This document shows, in pieces, positions 52,698 to 64,000 of a DNA stretch of 64,000 bases. Within the stretch, counting starts at the first letter, position 1. Every line of letters begins with the position of its first letter. Source of the DNA: JAXGXJ01 sp040772905. Lineage in GTDB: Bacteria; Actinomycetota; Thermoleophilia; RBG-16-64-13. The stretch lies in the NCBI GenBank assembly GCA_040772905.1, contig JAXGXJ010000006.1, positions 248,001 through 312,000 on the forward strand, in the 5' to 3' direction. The notes beneath the pieces are model-generated. The model made no database searches and had not been told where the DNA came from. It was given only the letters and a program-made list of their open reading frames with translations. The position numbers and the translations under genes are program-made.

Positions 52698-54407
52698 CTA
52701 ATCCACGGACGCCGGCAGCGTCGTGCGCTTCCTCGGTTCGAGTTTGAGGGCAGCCACAGTGCAACCGACGGCGATAGCCGCAAAGACTATCGCGATGACC
52801 AAAATGGCGGTCAGCATGGTGTCGAAGTTGCCCAGGAAGCCGGAGAGGTAGGAGTCAGCGTAGGTCTCGGCGTAGTACTCCTCCGCCCAATCTCCCTCAA
52901 ACCACCTCAGCCAGGGAAGCGACACGAAACCCACTGCGGCGAAGCCGTAGAAGACGCCGGCTATGCGCTTCAGGTCGCCCACGGCAAGACGCGTCCGCGG
53001 GTTGAGCGGATGCTTCACCGGGTCCTTCTTGGCAAGACCGCCGTATCGCCACTTCCAGATGACGTACACCACCGGCCCGGTAAGAATGCCGAGCAGGCCG
53101 CCGATGAAGTAGTCGGTGCCGTTGATGAAGAAAGACGCCACCCCGATGATGATGGGTATGACGCACAGCAGCACGAGGAAGGGGAACCCTCCGCGGATCT
53201 TGAACTTGTACGCTTCCGCGGGAAGCCGCTTCCTGAGGATCATCGCCGAGATGTAGACCATGATGTACGACGAGATCAGCAGGAACACATCCACGATGAC
53301 GACCGTGGTGAACGCGAAGTTGCACAGGACCAGGTTGACCAGAGCGACGGACAGCACGGCGACGTAGGGCACGCCGTGCTTCTTGTCGACCTTGACCAGC
53401 ACCGGCGGCGCCAGATTGTCCTCAGCCAGCGCGAAGAACCCTCGCGATCCCGACGCGATGTATGTGTTGTAGATAGAACATTGGGCCAGGACAGCGATGA
53501 TGATGAAGAAGATGCCGAACCCTGCCCCCCAGAAGGTGGTCACCACACTCGCATACCCGATGCTCTCCGCGGTGGTGCCCCACTCCTCCCACGAGCCTAT
53601 GGAGGCAAGACCAGCCATGGTCGGCAGTATGTAGACGGCCATGATGAGAGGGATGGTGATAAGGGTGGCCTTGGGGATCACCTGCGGGTTCTTGAGCTCT
53701 CCGGCGATTGTGGACATGGATTCGTAGCCCGAGTACATCCACATCCCAATGGCGAGGCCCGCGCCGATGAACATGATCCACTCTGCGAAGCCGATACCCG
53801 CGACTCCCATGATCTCGCCGTGTGAGGTGAAGGGCTCGAACGGGTTCCCGCTCCAGTTCATGAAGCCGGCGATGGCGACGATGGCAAATGCCGCGATGAC
53901 GAGCACGGACAGGATGGTGGTGATGATGCCGACGTCCTTCACGCCGCGGATGTTGATGTAAGTGAAGATGAGGATCATGGCGGCTTTCGCCGCGAACTCC
54001 TCGTAGCCGTTCAAGTTCCACTGTGATGCCAGGTAGCCGCCGGCCAGGATCACGTACAGGGTGTTGTCGATGTAGACCGAGATGGTCCTCCACCAACCGG
54101 CCTGAAAGCCCCAGAACTCGCCCAGCGCTTCCTGCACCCACTTGTAGTAGCCGCCCTCCTGAGGCCTGGCGGAGCCGAGTTCCGAGGCCACCAAGCCAAA
54201 GGGCAGCCCCCACACGAAGGGAAGCACCATGAGCATCACCAGCGTGAGGCCCGCACCCGAGGCGGGGATCATCTCTTCGATGCCATAGGCCCCCGCGGCC
54301 ACGAGAGAGAAGATCATGAAGACGACGGTCGAGACGCGAAGATCGTGCTGTCTGAGCCCGTGCGCACCGACGTCGATCTGCTCCGCGCGTTCATCGACTC
54401 TAGCCAC
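52698..54407 (-). CDS. Amino acid permease (APC superfamily)
   Basis: 569 aa with about 12-14 hydrophobic segments (for example FMIFSLVAAGAYGIEEMIPA, the family's glycine-rich start; WMYSGYESMSTIAGELKNPQ, the conserved loop). Imports an amino acid or polyamine by ion symport or exchange. I chose the GTG at 54407 with AAAGGAGGG six nt away. It is the first gene of the set permease, saccharopine dehydrogenase-like, two aminotransferases, all on one strand. Confidence 0.92.
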   Translation of the reverse strand: MARVDERAEQIDVGAHGLRQHDLRVSTVVFMIFSLVAAGAYGIEEMIPASGAGLTLVMLMVLPFVWGLPFGLVASELGSARPQEGGYYKWVQEALGEFWGFQAGWWRTISVYIDNTLYVILAGGYLASQWNLNGYEEFAAKAAMILIFTYINIRGVKDVGIITTILSVLVIAAFAIVAIAGFMNWSGNPFEPFTSHGEIMGVAGIGFAEWIMFIGAGLAIGMWMYSGYESMSTIAGELKNPQVIPKATLITIPLIMAVYILPTMAGLASIGSWEEWGTTAESIGYASVVTTFWGAGFGIFFIIIAVLAQCSIYNTYIASGSRGFFALAEDNLAPPVLVKVDKKHGVPYVAVLSVALVNLVLCNFAFTTVVIVDVFLLISSYIMVYISAMILRKRLPAEAYKFKIRGGFPFLVLLCVIPIIIGVASFFINGTDYFIGGLLGILTGPVVYVIWKWRYGGLAKKDPVKHPLNPRTRLAVGDLKRIAGVFYGFAAVGFVSLPWLRWFEGDWAEEYYAETYADSYLSGFLGNFDTMLTAILVIAIVFAAIAVGCTVAALKLEPRKRTTLPASVD

Positions 54408-54707
54408 GAGGTGCCCTCCTTTACGGCCGGTCCCACAAGCGCCCCACGGATCCCCCGCGACGTGGGCGCCCATGAGCACTGCCGATGAGTCGCAGGTTGC
54501 TTCGGGCGTATGCCGCGGCACAGACGAGTCAAGCGTAGCACTTCAAGACCTGGTACGGAATCCGGTTGTATGACCGCCCCAGAAGCGTAGATGCCGACAC
54601 GTCCCTCCACTAGTAGAATGAGGATGATCCGAACGATGCCGAGCGGCATACCCAGGTGCTTGGCAGCGGCGGAACGGTGTCGTGCTGGCGCGTATGAGGA
54701 GGGCCCC
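54408..54707. other. 300-nt divergent control region
   Basis: It separates the permease (minus) and aldehyde oxidoreductase (plus) genes. A short palindrome ATGCCG AG CGGCAT lies at 54636-54649 and could be an operator. No convincing sigma-70 promoter stands out, and I see no gene. Confidence 0.4.
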
Positions 54708-56516
54708 TTGGACTTCTATCGAGGCCGGGTACTGCGGGTAGACCTGACACACATGACGGCGGCGGTGGAACCCCTCGACATGGAGTGGGCGGAGCGCTAC
54801 TTGGGGGGCAAAGGGCTTCTCATGCGCTACATGTGGGAGTACGTCCCTGCGGGGGTCGATCCCTGGGCGGCGGAGAACCCGGTGTTCCTGGTGACCGGAC
54901 CGTTCGCCGGCACCAACATCAGCACCGCCTCGCGGCTGGTGGTGGGCGCCAAGAGTCCCACCACGGGCATCCTGGACGACAGCTACGTGGGAGGCTCGTT
55001 CGCACCGGAACTGAAGTTCGCCGGCTACGACATCGTGATCATCCAAGGAGCCGCCCGATCGCCCACAGTGGTCTCCATCGTGGACGACGAGGTGGAGTTC
55101 ATCCCCGCCGAGAACAGGTACTGGGGATTGGAGACCTCGCAGACCGAAGAAGCGCTCCGGAACGATCTCCATCCGCTGGTCAAAGTCCTCTCCATCGGTC
55201 CGGGTGGCGAGAACCGAGTGCCGTGGGCCTGCCTCAGCACCGACCAGTTCCACAAGGCCGGACGAGGCGGACACGGAGCCCTCTTCGGCGCCAAAAACCT
55301 CAAGGCCGTCGCGGTGAGAGGCACGGGTTCGGTGTCGGTGGGCGACGCCCGAGCCTTCTTGGCTGAGGCCGCCCGTCTGCATGCGGACTACGTGCTCACC
55401 GACGCCAATCTTTGGGCCAACGAGGAGGGCACGCCCATCCTGGTCGACCCGGTGAACGGTGCGGGGGCCATACCCACACGCAACTGGTCGGCGGGCAGCT
55501 TCGAGCAGGTGGAGGGCATCAACTCCGAGGCCTTTCAGAAGATCAAGACAGGCAATCGCGGCTGCTATCAATGCGCGCTCTCCTGCCGGCAGGTGCACGA
55601 GGTGGGAGGCGTCAGGAGCGAGGGTCCCGAGTTCGAGACCATCGCTCTGTGTGGGGCGAACTGCGGCATGGGCGACATCGAAGCCCTGATGCGCTTCAAC
55701 CAGGAGTGCGACGAGTTCGGCCTGGATACCATCTCCACCGGCTCGGTGGTGGCTCTGGCCATGGACATGACCGAGAGAGGCATCGCCGACTTCGGGGTGC
55801 GCTTCGGCGAGCCGGAGGGCTACGTGCGCATGCCCGAGCTCATCGCCCGCCGGGAGGGAGCGGGCGCCGAGCTGGCGCTCGGCGCCCGTGCGCTGGCCGC
55901 GAAGTACGGCGTGCCCGAGTTGGCCATGGAGGTGAAGAACCTGGAACTGCCGGGATACGACCCTCGCGGCTCCTTCGGCATGAGCCTCGCCTACGCCACC
56001 TCCGACCGGGGCGGCTGCCATATGCGCACGTACCCCGTGGCTGACGAGATACTCGAGGGTTCGCGGCCCGCGGACAGCCTGGAGGGGAAGGCGGCCCAGG
56101 TCATCGGAGGCCGTGTGGCCGACGGGTTCATCGGGCAGAACTTCAGCTCGGTCAAGTTCAGCGGTATCTGGTGCGATTTCTGGGCGGTCGATCCCGAGCA
56201 GCTGGGCAGGATGCTGCGCTGGGTATGGCCCAAGGAATGGACCGAGGACGAAATCATGGAGATGGGCGAACGCATCTGGAACCTGGGCCGGCTCTTCAAC
56301 CTGCGCGAGGGTGTGGAGACCGACTCTCTGCCCCGCAGGCTCTACGACCCGGCCCACGCCTTCAGCGACGGCCCCTCGGCTGGGAAAGCCATCGGTGAGG
56401 AGGCGTTCCAGGACGCACTCCGCGAGTACTACCGGTTGCGCGGCTGGGATGAACAAGGTGTGCCCACCGAGGCCAAGCTGGCCCAAGTGGGAGTGGATGT
56501 CCGACTTCCATCCTGA
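54708..56516 (+). CDS. Aldehyde:ferredoxin oxidoreductase (tungsten/molybdenum)
   Basis: 602 aa, the usual AOR length. YRGRVLRVDLTHM and YLGGKGLLMRYMWEYVP at the start, VTGPFAGTNISTASRLVVGAKSP in part, the [4Fe-4S] cysteines CYQCALSC, and a fourth Cys further on (GIWCDFWAVDPEQLG) are present. It oxidises aldehydes to acids with ferredoxin as acceptor, in the cytoplasm. The TTG at 54708 has GAGGAGGG upstream. Ferredoxin, MoaD and nitroreductase genes follow within 60 nt of each other. Confidence 0.92.
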   Translation: MDFYRGRVLRVDLTHMTAAVEPLDMEWAERYLGGKGLLMRYMWEYVPAGVDPWAAENPVFLVTGPFAGTNISTASRLVVGAKSPTTGILDDSYVGGSFAPELKFAGYDIVIIQGAARSPTVVSIVDDEVEFIPAENRYWGLETSQTEEALRNDLHPLVKVLSIGPGGENRVPWACLSTDQFHKAGRGGHGALFGAKNLKAVAVRGTGSVSVGDARAFLAEAARLHADYVLTDANLWANEEGTPILVDPVNGAGAIPTRNWSAGSFEQVEGINSEAFQKIKTGNRGCYQCALSCRQVHEVGGVRSEGPEFETIALCGANCGMGDIEALMRFNQECDEFGLDTISTGSVVALAMDMTERGIADFGVRFGEPEGYVRMPELIARREGAGAELALGARALAAKYGVPELAMEVKNLELPGYDPRGSFGMSLAYATSDRGGCHMRTYPVADEILEGSRPADSLEGKAAQVIGGRVADGFIGQNFSSVKFSGIWCDFWAVDPEQLGRMLRWVWPKEWTEDEIMEMGERIWNLGRLFNLREGVETDSLPRRLYDPAHAFSDGPSAGKAIGEEAFQDALREYYRLRGWDEQGVPTEAKLAQVGVDVRLPS

Positions 56517-56535
56517 GAGTGAGAAAGGCCACGTC

Positions 56536-57012
56536 ATGCCTCATGTGATGATCGACAGTAGGAAGTGCACGGGCTGCCACATGTGCGAACTGGCCTGCTC
56601 CGCTTGGCACGAGGGCGCGTATCGCCCCTCGGTGTCCCGGCTGGCCGTGGACGTGAACCCCACCACCATATCGGTGAAGGGACGCACCTGTCTGCAGACC
56701 GCCTGCGCCAAGTGCGAGGAGGTCTGCCCGGTCGAGGCCATCCGGCGCGAGGAGATCACCGTGCGCATCCCCGGGGCCGAGCCCACTGTCGGCCTGGTAT
56801 TGCGCGTGGATGAGGCGCTCTGCACGAACTGCGGCTCCTGCTACGACGTCTGCCCCAACGGCGTGATCTTCGAGCACCCCGAACGCCATGTGGCCGTCAA
56901 GTGCGACCTTTGTGACGGCGATCCTCAGTGTGTGGCGTTCTGCCAGAACCCGCACATCCTAGCCGTGAACCTGCGCCTCAGTAAGGCCGAGCGAACGGCG
57001 AGCGTCGGCTGA
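56536..57012 (+). CDS. Multi-cluster ferredoxin-like protein, AOR partner
   Basis: 158 aa with cysteine groups CTGCHMCELAC, TACAKCEEVCP, CTNCGSCYDVCP and CDLCDGDPQCVAFC; four [4Fe-4S] clusters are likely. It resembles the electron-transfer subunits that accompany AOR-family enzymes. It begins 19 nt after the AOR stop with GAAAGG upstream, and should accept electrons from the AOR. Confidence 0.9.
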   Translation: MPHVMIDSRKCTGCHMCELACSAWHEGAYRPSVSRLAVDVNPTTISVKGRTCLQTACAKCEEVCPVEAIRREEITVRIPGAEPTVGLVLRVDEALCTNCGSCYDVCPNGVIFEHPERHVAVKCDLCDGDPQCVAFCQNPHILAVNLRLSKAERTASVG

Positions 57013-57058
57013 TCTGAAGTAGTCCTGGGGAGCCCGACGGAGTCTAAGGAGCGCGATC

Positions 57059-57328
57059 ATGGCCCGTGCACACGTACGCCTGCCGGTGGGACTCGTGGCT
57101 CCGGGCGGAGAGTCGCGCCTGGAGTGTGAGGGCGACACCGTACGTGGGGCCCTGGAAGACTGCTTGTCGAAGGAGCCGCGGCTGAAGAGCCGTGTCTTCC
57201 GTGAAGACGGCTCACTGTGGGTGGGCGTCTTCCTGAACGGTATGAATGTGCGCCGGCTCGGAGGTCTCGACCAGCCGCTCGCGGATGGTGATGAGATCAG
57301 GATAATGCCCCCCATCGCCGGAGGATGA
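57059..57328 (+). CDS. MoaD/ThiS-like protein with Gly-Gly end
   Basis: 89 aa ubiquitin-fold protein ending IMPPIAGG, so it keeps the double glycine needed for adenylation and thiocarboxylation. It is located between the ferredoxin and nitroreductase genes behind an AOR, where MoaD-like proteins are common and thought to help build the tungsten/molybdenum pterin. The start ATG has AAGGAG. Confidence 0.85.
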   Translation: MARAHVRLPVGLVAPGGESRLECEGDTVRGALEDCLSKEPRLKSRVFREDGSLWVGVFLNGMNVRRLGGLDQPLADGDEIRIMPPIAGG

Positions 57329-57331
57329 ACA

Positions 57332-57844
57332 GTGGATTTTCTTGCACTCGTGACACGACGCTACTCGGTGCGCGACTACCAAGACCGCGACGTGGAGGCC
57401 GACACGCTGGCCAGGGTCTTGGAGGCCGTCCGCCTGGCCCCCTCGGGTTCGAACCGGCAGCCCTGGCGTTTCGTGGTGGTGCGCGACGCAGAGACCCGCC
57501 GCCGCCTCATCCCCGCCTGCGCGGGCCAACACCACGTGGGAGAGGCGCCGGTGGTCGTCGCCGGAGTGGGCCTGATGCCCGAGCGCGTCATGCGCTGCGG
57601 GGTGCCGGGTGATCCAGTGGATGTGGCCATCGCCATGGAGCATCTTGCCCTGGCCGCGGCCGCCGAAGGCCTGGGGACCTGCTGGATAGGCGCCTTCTAC
57701 CAGGACCAGGTGCGGGAGATACTCGGCATTCCCGCCGAGTTCAAGGTCATCGAACTCATGACTCTGGGCTACCCGGCAGGCAGCGCCCGGCCCAAGAGCC
57801 GCAAGCCGCTGGACGAGATCGTCTGCTACGACCGCTGGACCTAG
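57332..57844 (+). CDS. Nitroreductase-family flavoprotein
   Basis: 170 aa of the NfsA/FRP fold: TRRYSVRDYQDRDVEADTLA at the start with the Arg-Ser-x-Arg FMN site, LAPSGSNRQPWRFVVV, and the C-terminal GTCWIGAFY and GYPAG. It reduces quinones, nitro compounds or activated double bonds with NAD(P)H via FMN. The GTG start has GGAGG. It is 3 nt after the MoaD gene, so part of the AOR operon. Confidence 0.9.
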   Translation: MDFLALVTRRYSVRDYQDRDVEADTLARVLEAVRLAPSGSNRQPWRFVVVRDAETRRRLIPACAGQHHVGEAPVVVAGVGLMPERVMRCGVPGDPVDVAIAMEHLALAAAAEGLGTCWIGAFYQDQVREILGIPAEFKVIELMTLGYPAGSARPKSRKPLDEIVCYDRWT

Positions 57845-57870
57845 AGGCCGGCGAAGGTCTGGAATGAGGC

Positions 57871-57900
57871 GGGGGCCGGACCGTACCCGGTCCGGCCCCC
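57871..57900. terminator. GC hairpin between convergent nitroreductase and nifJ
   Basis: Exact 13-nt arms (GGGGGCCGGACCG and complement) with a TACC loop, between the converging stops at 57844 and 57959. Likely bidirectional terminator; no T-run. Confidence 0.55.
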
Positions 57901-57958
57901 GGCCGTCCTCGCGTCTCACCTGTGTCGGCGTGCCCTCTGCGAGCCCCCGACTATGGCG

Positions 57959-61633
<3,675 letters not shown>

Positions 61634-61894
61634 CAAACGCCTTTCTGGTCACGTCAGCTGGACAAGGTCAGCCCTTGTGGGCACTGGAGCAGACCTGCCG
61701 TAAGCCCGCCCGCAGAAGCGAGGAGAACACAGGGGATACTCCTCCTATGATGGCAATTATCCATGAAAGGCCTGAAGACCGCTAGTGTTTCTTGAAAAAT
61801 TTGGGATATCGTTCCGGCTGATGGGATTGCTGCTCCCAAGGCCGGGGGTCCGGCCCTGTGTCATCATATCCACGTCCATCGCGAGGAGGCCCTG

Positions 61895-63529
61895 ATGCCC
61901 ATAACCGAAATACTCGCCCGCAACGCGTCGCTCTACGCAGACGAGGTCTGCTTGGTGGAGCTCAACCCGTGCCTGGAGGAGAAGCGGGAGATCACGTGGC
62001 GAGAGTATGAACTCATCGAGACGAACCCCACCATCCATTCCCGGCGCGAGATCACCTGGCGTCAGTTCGACGAAGCCGCCAACCGATTTGCGAACCTGCT
62101 CATCAGCCGCGGCTTGGGCAAGGGCAACAAGGTGGCCCTCCTGTTGATGAACTGCCTGGAGTGGCTGCCCATCTACTTCGGCATCCTCAAGAGTGGCGCG
62201 GTAGCCGTGCCCATGAACTATCGCTACAGCGCGGACGAGATCGAGTACTGCCTCAAGCTGAGCGAGTCCGACGCGCTGGTGTTCGGGCCCGAGTTCATCG
62301 GCCGTGTGGAGGCCATCGCCGACCGCATCCCCCAGGTGGATCAACGTTTCTTCGTGGACAGTTGCACTCCCACGTTCGCCGAGAGTTACTGGGAATGTGT
62401 AGCTTTGTGCTCGTCGGAGGCGCCGGCCGTCGACATCAGCGACGACGAGGACGCGGCCATCTACTTCTCATCCGGAACCACGGGTTTCCCCAAGGCCATC
62501 CTGCATGACCACCGCAGCATCCTCTCCGCCTGCGTGGTGGAGCAGCAACATCACGGGCAGACCCGTGACGACGTGTTCCTGTGCATCCCGCCGCTGTATC
62601 ACACGGGCGCGAAGATGCACTGGTTCGGCAGCCTGCTGGCGGGCAGCCGGGCGGTCTTGCTGAGAGGCGTGAAGCCGCAATGGATCCTGGAGGCCGTGTC
62701 TGACGAGGGCGTGACCATCGTCTGGCTGCTGGTGCCCTGGGCCAGTGACCTGTTGCACGCCATCGAGGCCGGCGACGTCGACCTGGGCAAGTACGAACTC
62801 GAACAATGGCGCATGATGCACATCGGCGCACAGCCCGTGCCGCCCAGCCTCATCCACACGTGGAAGAAGTACTTCCCCGACCATCTCTACGACACTAACT
62901 ACGGGCTCAGCGAGTCCATCGGCCCGGGATGCGTCCATCTGGGCATCGAGAACATCCACAAGGTCGGCGCCATCGGCAAGGCAGGCTACGGCTGGGAGAC
63001 CATGATCGTGGATGACGCCGGTCAGCCGGTGCCGCGGGGCGCGGTAGGCGAACTCGCGGTGAAGGGCGCCGGGGTCATGAAGGGCTACTACAACGACCCC
63101 GAGGCGACCGCGGCCGTCCTCAAGGACGGCTGGCTCCTCACCGGCGACATGGCCCGCGAGGACGAGGAGGGGTTCATCTATCTGGTCGACCGCAAGAAGG
63201 ACGTCATCATCACGGGTGGAGAGAACCTCTACCCCGTGCAGATCGAGGACTTCCTGCATCACCATCCCGACATCAAGGACGTGGCCGTCATCGGGCTCCC
63301 CGACGAGCGCCTGGGCGAGATCGCAGCTGCCATCATCGAGGTGAAACGCGGCCACAAGCTGGAGGAGGCCGCCGTCATGAAGTTCTGCTCCGAGCTGCCC
63401 CGCTACAAGCGCCCACGGAAGATCATCTTCGCCAAGGTGCCCCGGAACGCCACAGGCAAGATCGAGAAGCCCAAACTGCGCGAGCAGTACGCGGGCGGCA
63501 GCGTGGTGGAAAAGCAGATCCAAGGCTGA
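61895..63529 (+). CDS. AMP-forming acyl-CoA synthetase/ligase
   Basis: 544 aa. The P-loop-like AMP motif is YFSSGTTGFPKAI, the core motif is YGLSES, and LTGDMAREDEEGFIYLVDRKKD and PRNATGKIEKPKLRE hold the hinge and catalytic lysine. It activates an acid to its CoA ester. An insert (EKREITWREYELIETNPTIHSRREITWRQFDE, shortened here) contains the phrase REITWR twice, a small internal repeat. GAGGAGG precedes the ATG. Confidence 0.9.
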   Translation: MPITEILARNASLYADEVCLVELNPCLEEKREITWREYELIETNPTIHSRREITWRQFDEAANRFANLLISRGLGKGNKVALLLMNCLEWLPIYFGILKSGAVAVPMNYRYSADEIEYCLKLSESDALVFGPEFIGRVEAIADRIPQVDQRFFVDSCTPTFAESYWECVALCSSEAPAVDISDDEDAAIYFSSGTTGFPKAILHDHRSILSACVVEQQHHGQTRDDVFLCIPPLYHTGAKMHWFGSLLAGSRAVLLRGVKPQWILEAVSDEGVTIVWLLVPWASDLLHAIEAGDVDLGKYELEQWRMMHIGAQPVPPSLIHTWKKYFPDHLYDTNYGLSESIGPGCVHLGIENIHKVGAIGKAGYGWETMIVDDAGQPVPRGAVGELAVKGAGVMKGYYNDPEATAAVLKDGWLLTGDMAREDEEGFIYLVDRKKDVIITGGENLYPVQIEDFLHHHPDIKDVAVIGLPDERLGEIAAAIIEVKRGHKLEEAAVMKFCSELPRYKRPRKIIFAKVPRNATGKIEKPKLREQYAGGSVVEKQIQG

Positions 63530-63587
63530 GACATCGCGGCCGACTCACACGGCAGCCGCGTGAAGACTGCATCGGCTGCGGCACGAC

Positions 63588-64000
63588 TCAGCAGACGGAC
63601 GACTCCGTGCCGGCCACCGCCAGTGTGGACGATGCCTCATGGCAGTACCCGTAGAACCGGCACCTGAAGGGCTCTTCGCAGCGCCCACCCGTGGGGATAT
63701 CGGGACACGGCCCCAGGAGCGTGCGTTTCATCTGAGCCACGAGACCCGGCACCGAAGGCAGGAAGCGCTCCACATCGGCCGTGACATCCGCCAGCGCGAA
63801 CATGCGCAGGTCGTTGTACTCGTCGCACTCGTCGCTCTGGCGAAGGAAGCTGCTGTCGACGTGCAGTACGGCACACGTCGACACCGCCAACCCGGCTCCG
63901 CGCAGTACGTAGGCTTGGATGCCCAGGTCGGTGACGTGCTGAGGCTTCACCTCGGTCGAGGACTTGACTTCCACCAGGGTCCAAGTGCCATCCTCCCGCC
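63588..64000 (-). CDS. PD-(D/E)XK nuclease-like protein with cysteine cluster (DUF2779-like), 5' end beyond window
   Basis: Only the C-terminal 137 residues are seen. WTLVEVKSSTEVK holds the ExK of the nuclease fold and VTDLGIQAYVLRGAGL follows. The end has several cysteines (CPDIPTG, CEEPFRCRFYGYC) that could bind an Fe-S cluster as in RecB/Cas4-like proteins. It does not appear to belong to a CRISPR locus. The start lies outside the window. Confidence 0.75.
   Translation of the reverse strand, partial: REDGTWTLVEVKSSTEVKPQHVTDLGIQAYVLRGAGLAVSTCAVLHVDSSFLRQSDECDEYNDLRMFALADVTADVERFLPSVPGLVAQMKRTLLGPCPDIPTGGRCEEPFRCRFYGYCHEASSTLAVAGTESSVC

Noticed and set aside
63588..64000. Cas4 of a CRISPR system
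   Set aside because: No repeats or other cas genes are seen; the EVKSST motif and C-terminal cysteines fit a DUF2779-like nuclease instead.

Overview
The window is dense, GC-rich bacterial chromosome with no rRNA, tRNA, CRISPR array or insertion sequence that I could recognise. Gene content points to an anaerobic, amino-acid- and organic-acid-using bacterium. It has two pyruvate:ferredoxin oxidoreductases, a tungsten/molybdenum aldehyde oxidoreductase, a DMSO-reductase-type molybdoenzyme, three NADH:flavin/enoate reductase-type enzymes and acetate kinase/phosphotransacetylase. Promoters of the type TTGACN-17-TANNNT, strong purine-rich Shine-Dalgarno sites, GTG/TTG starts and a VanW/G5 cell-wall protein fit a deep-branching anaerobic actinobacterium or similar Gram-positive. 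This placement is an inference, not something the sequence proves.

Layout. 1-631: CBS-ACT regulator (cut by the window edge). 743-3760: porGDAB. 3833-9848: a catabolic cluster of URO-D protein, nucleotide-sugar-type epimerase, split transketolase, zinc ribbon, zinc alcohol dehydrogenase and VOC protein. 9977-11877: CoA-transferase plus a MoaD-like protein, behind a leader attenuator. 12115-20178: a long minus-strand operon for a 2-oxoacid/acetoin dehydrogenase complex (E1a, E1b, E2, E3) continuing into ACP, AcpS, Pta and AckA. It is divergent from a TetR gene across a perfect 22-bp palindrome. 20991-22614: SDR, small unknown protein, cupin. 22828-26126: a FIST-domain histidine kinase and an ANTAR (RNA-binding antiterminator) response regulator. 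26179-29943: redox protein, enoate reductase, and a lactate/malate dehydrogenase behind a second leader attenuator. 30264-34078: membrane protein, OYE-type reductase, SDR, HisF. 34156-38059: molybdoenzyme, Fe-S protein and radical SAM protein. 38278-40234: a second enoate reductase, split by a frameshift. 40356-45228: redox protein, a selenocysteine-containing MsrA, IlvD/Edd-type dehydratase, SDR, DnaJ-like. 45263-54407: VanW protein, three class III aminotransferases, a saccharopine-dehydrogenase-like protein and an amino-acid permease. 54708-57844: aldehyde:ferredoxin oxidoreductase, ferredoxin, MoaD, nitroreductase. 57959-63529: NifJ and an acyl-CoA ligase. 63588-end: PD-(D/E)XK nuclease-like protein (cut).

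How it may work together. Amino acids and organic acids are imported and deaminated. 2-Oxo acids and aldehydes are oxidised to acyl-CoA with ferredoxin or NAD, and ATP is made through Pta-AckA. Electrons are probably disposed of on enoates, lactate/pyruvate or a molybdoenzyme substrate. The most interesting possibility is a regulatory circuit. The FIST kinase/ANTAR regulator pair lies between two leaders (upstream of the CoA-transferase and of the lactate/malate dehydrogenase). These leaders share a promoter, a hexaloop hairpin and an overlapping intrinsic terminator with closely similar sequences, which is the architecture expected for ANTAR-controlled antitermination.
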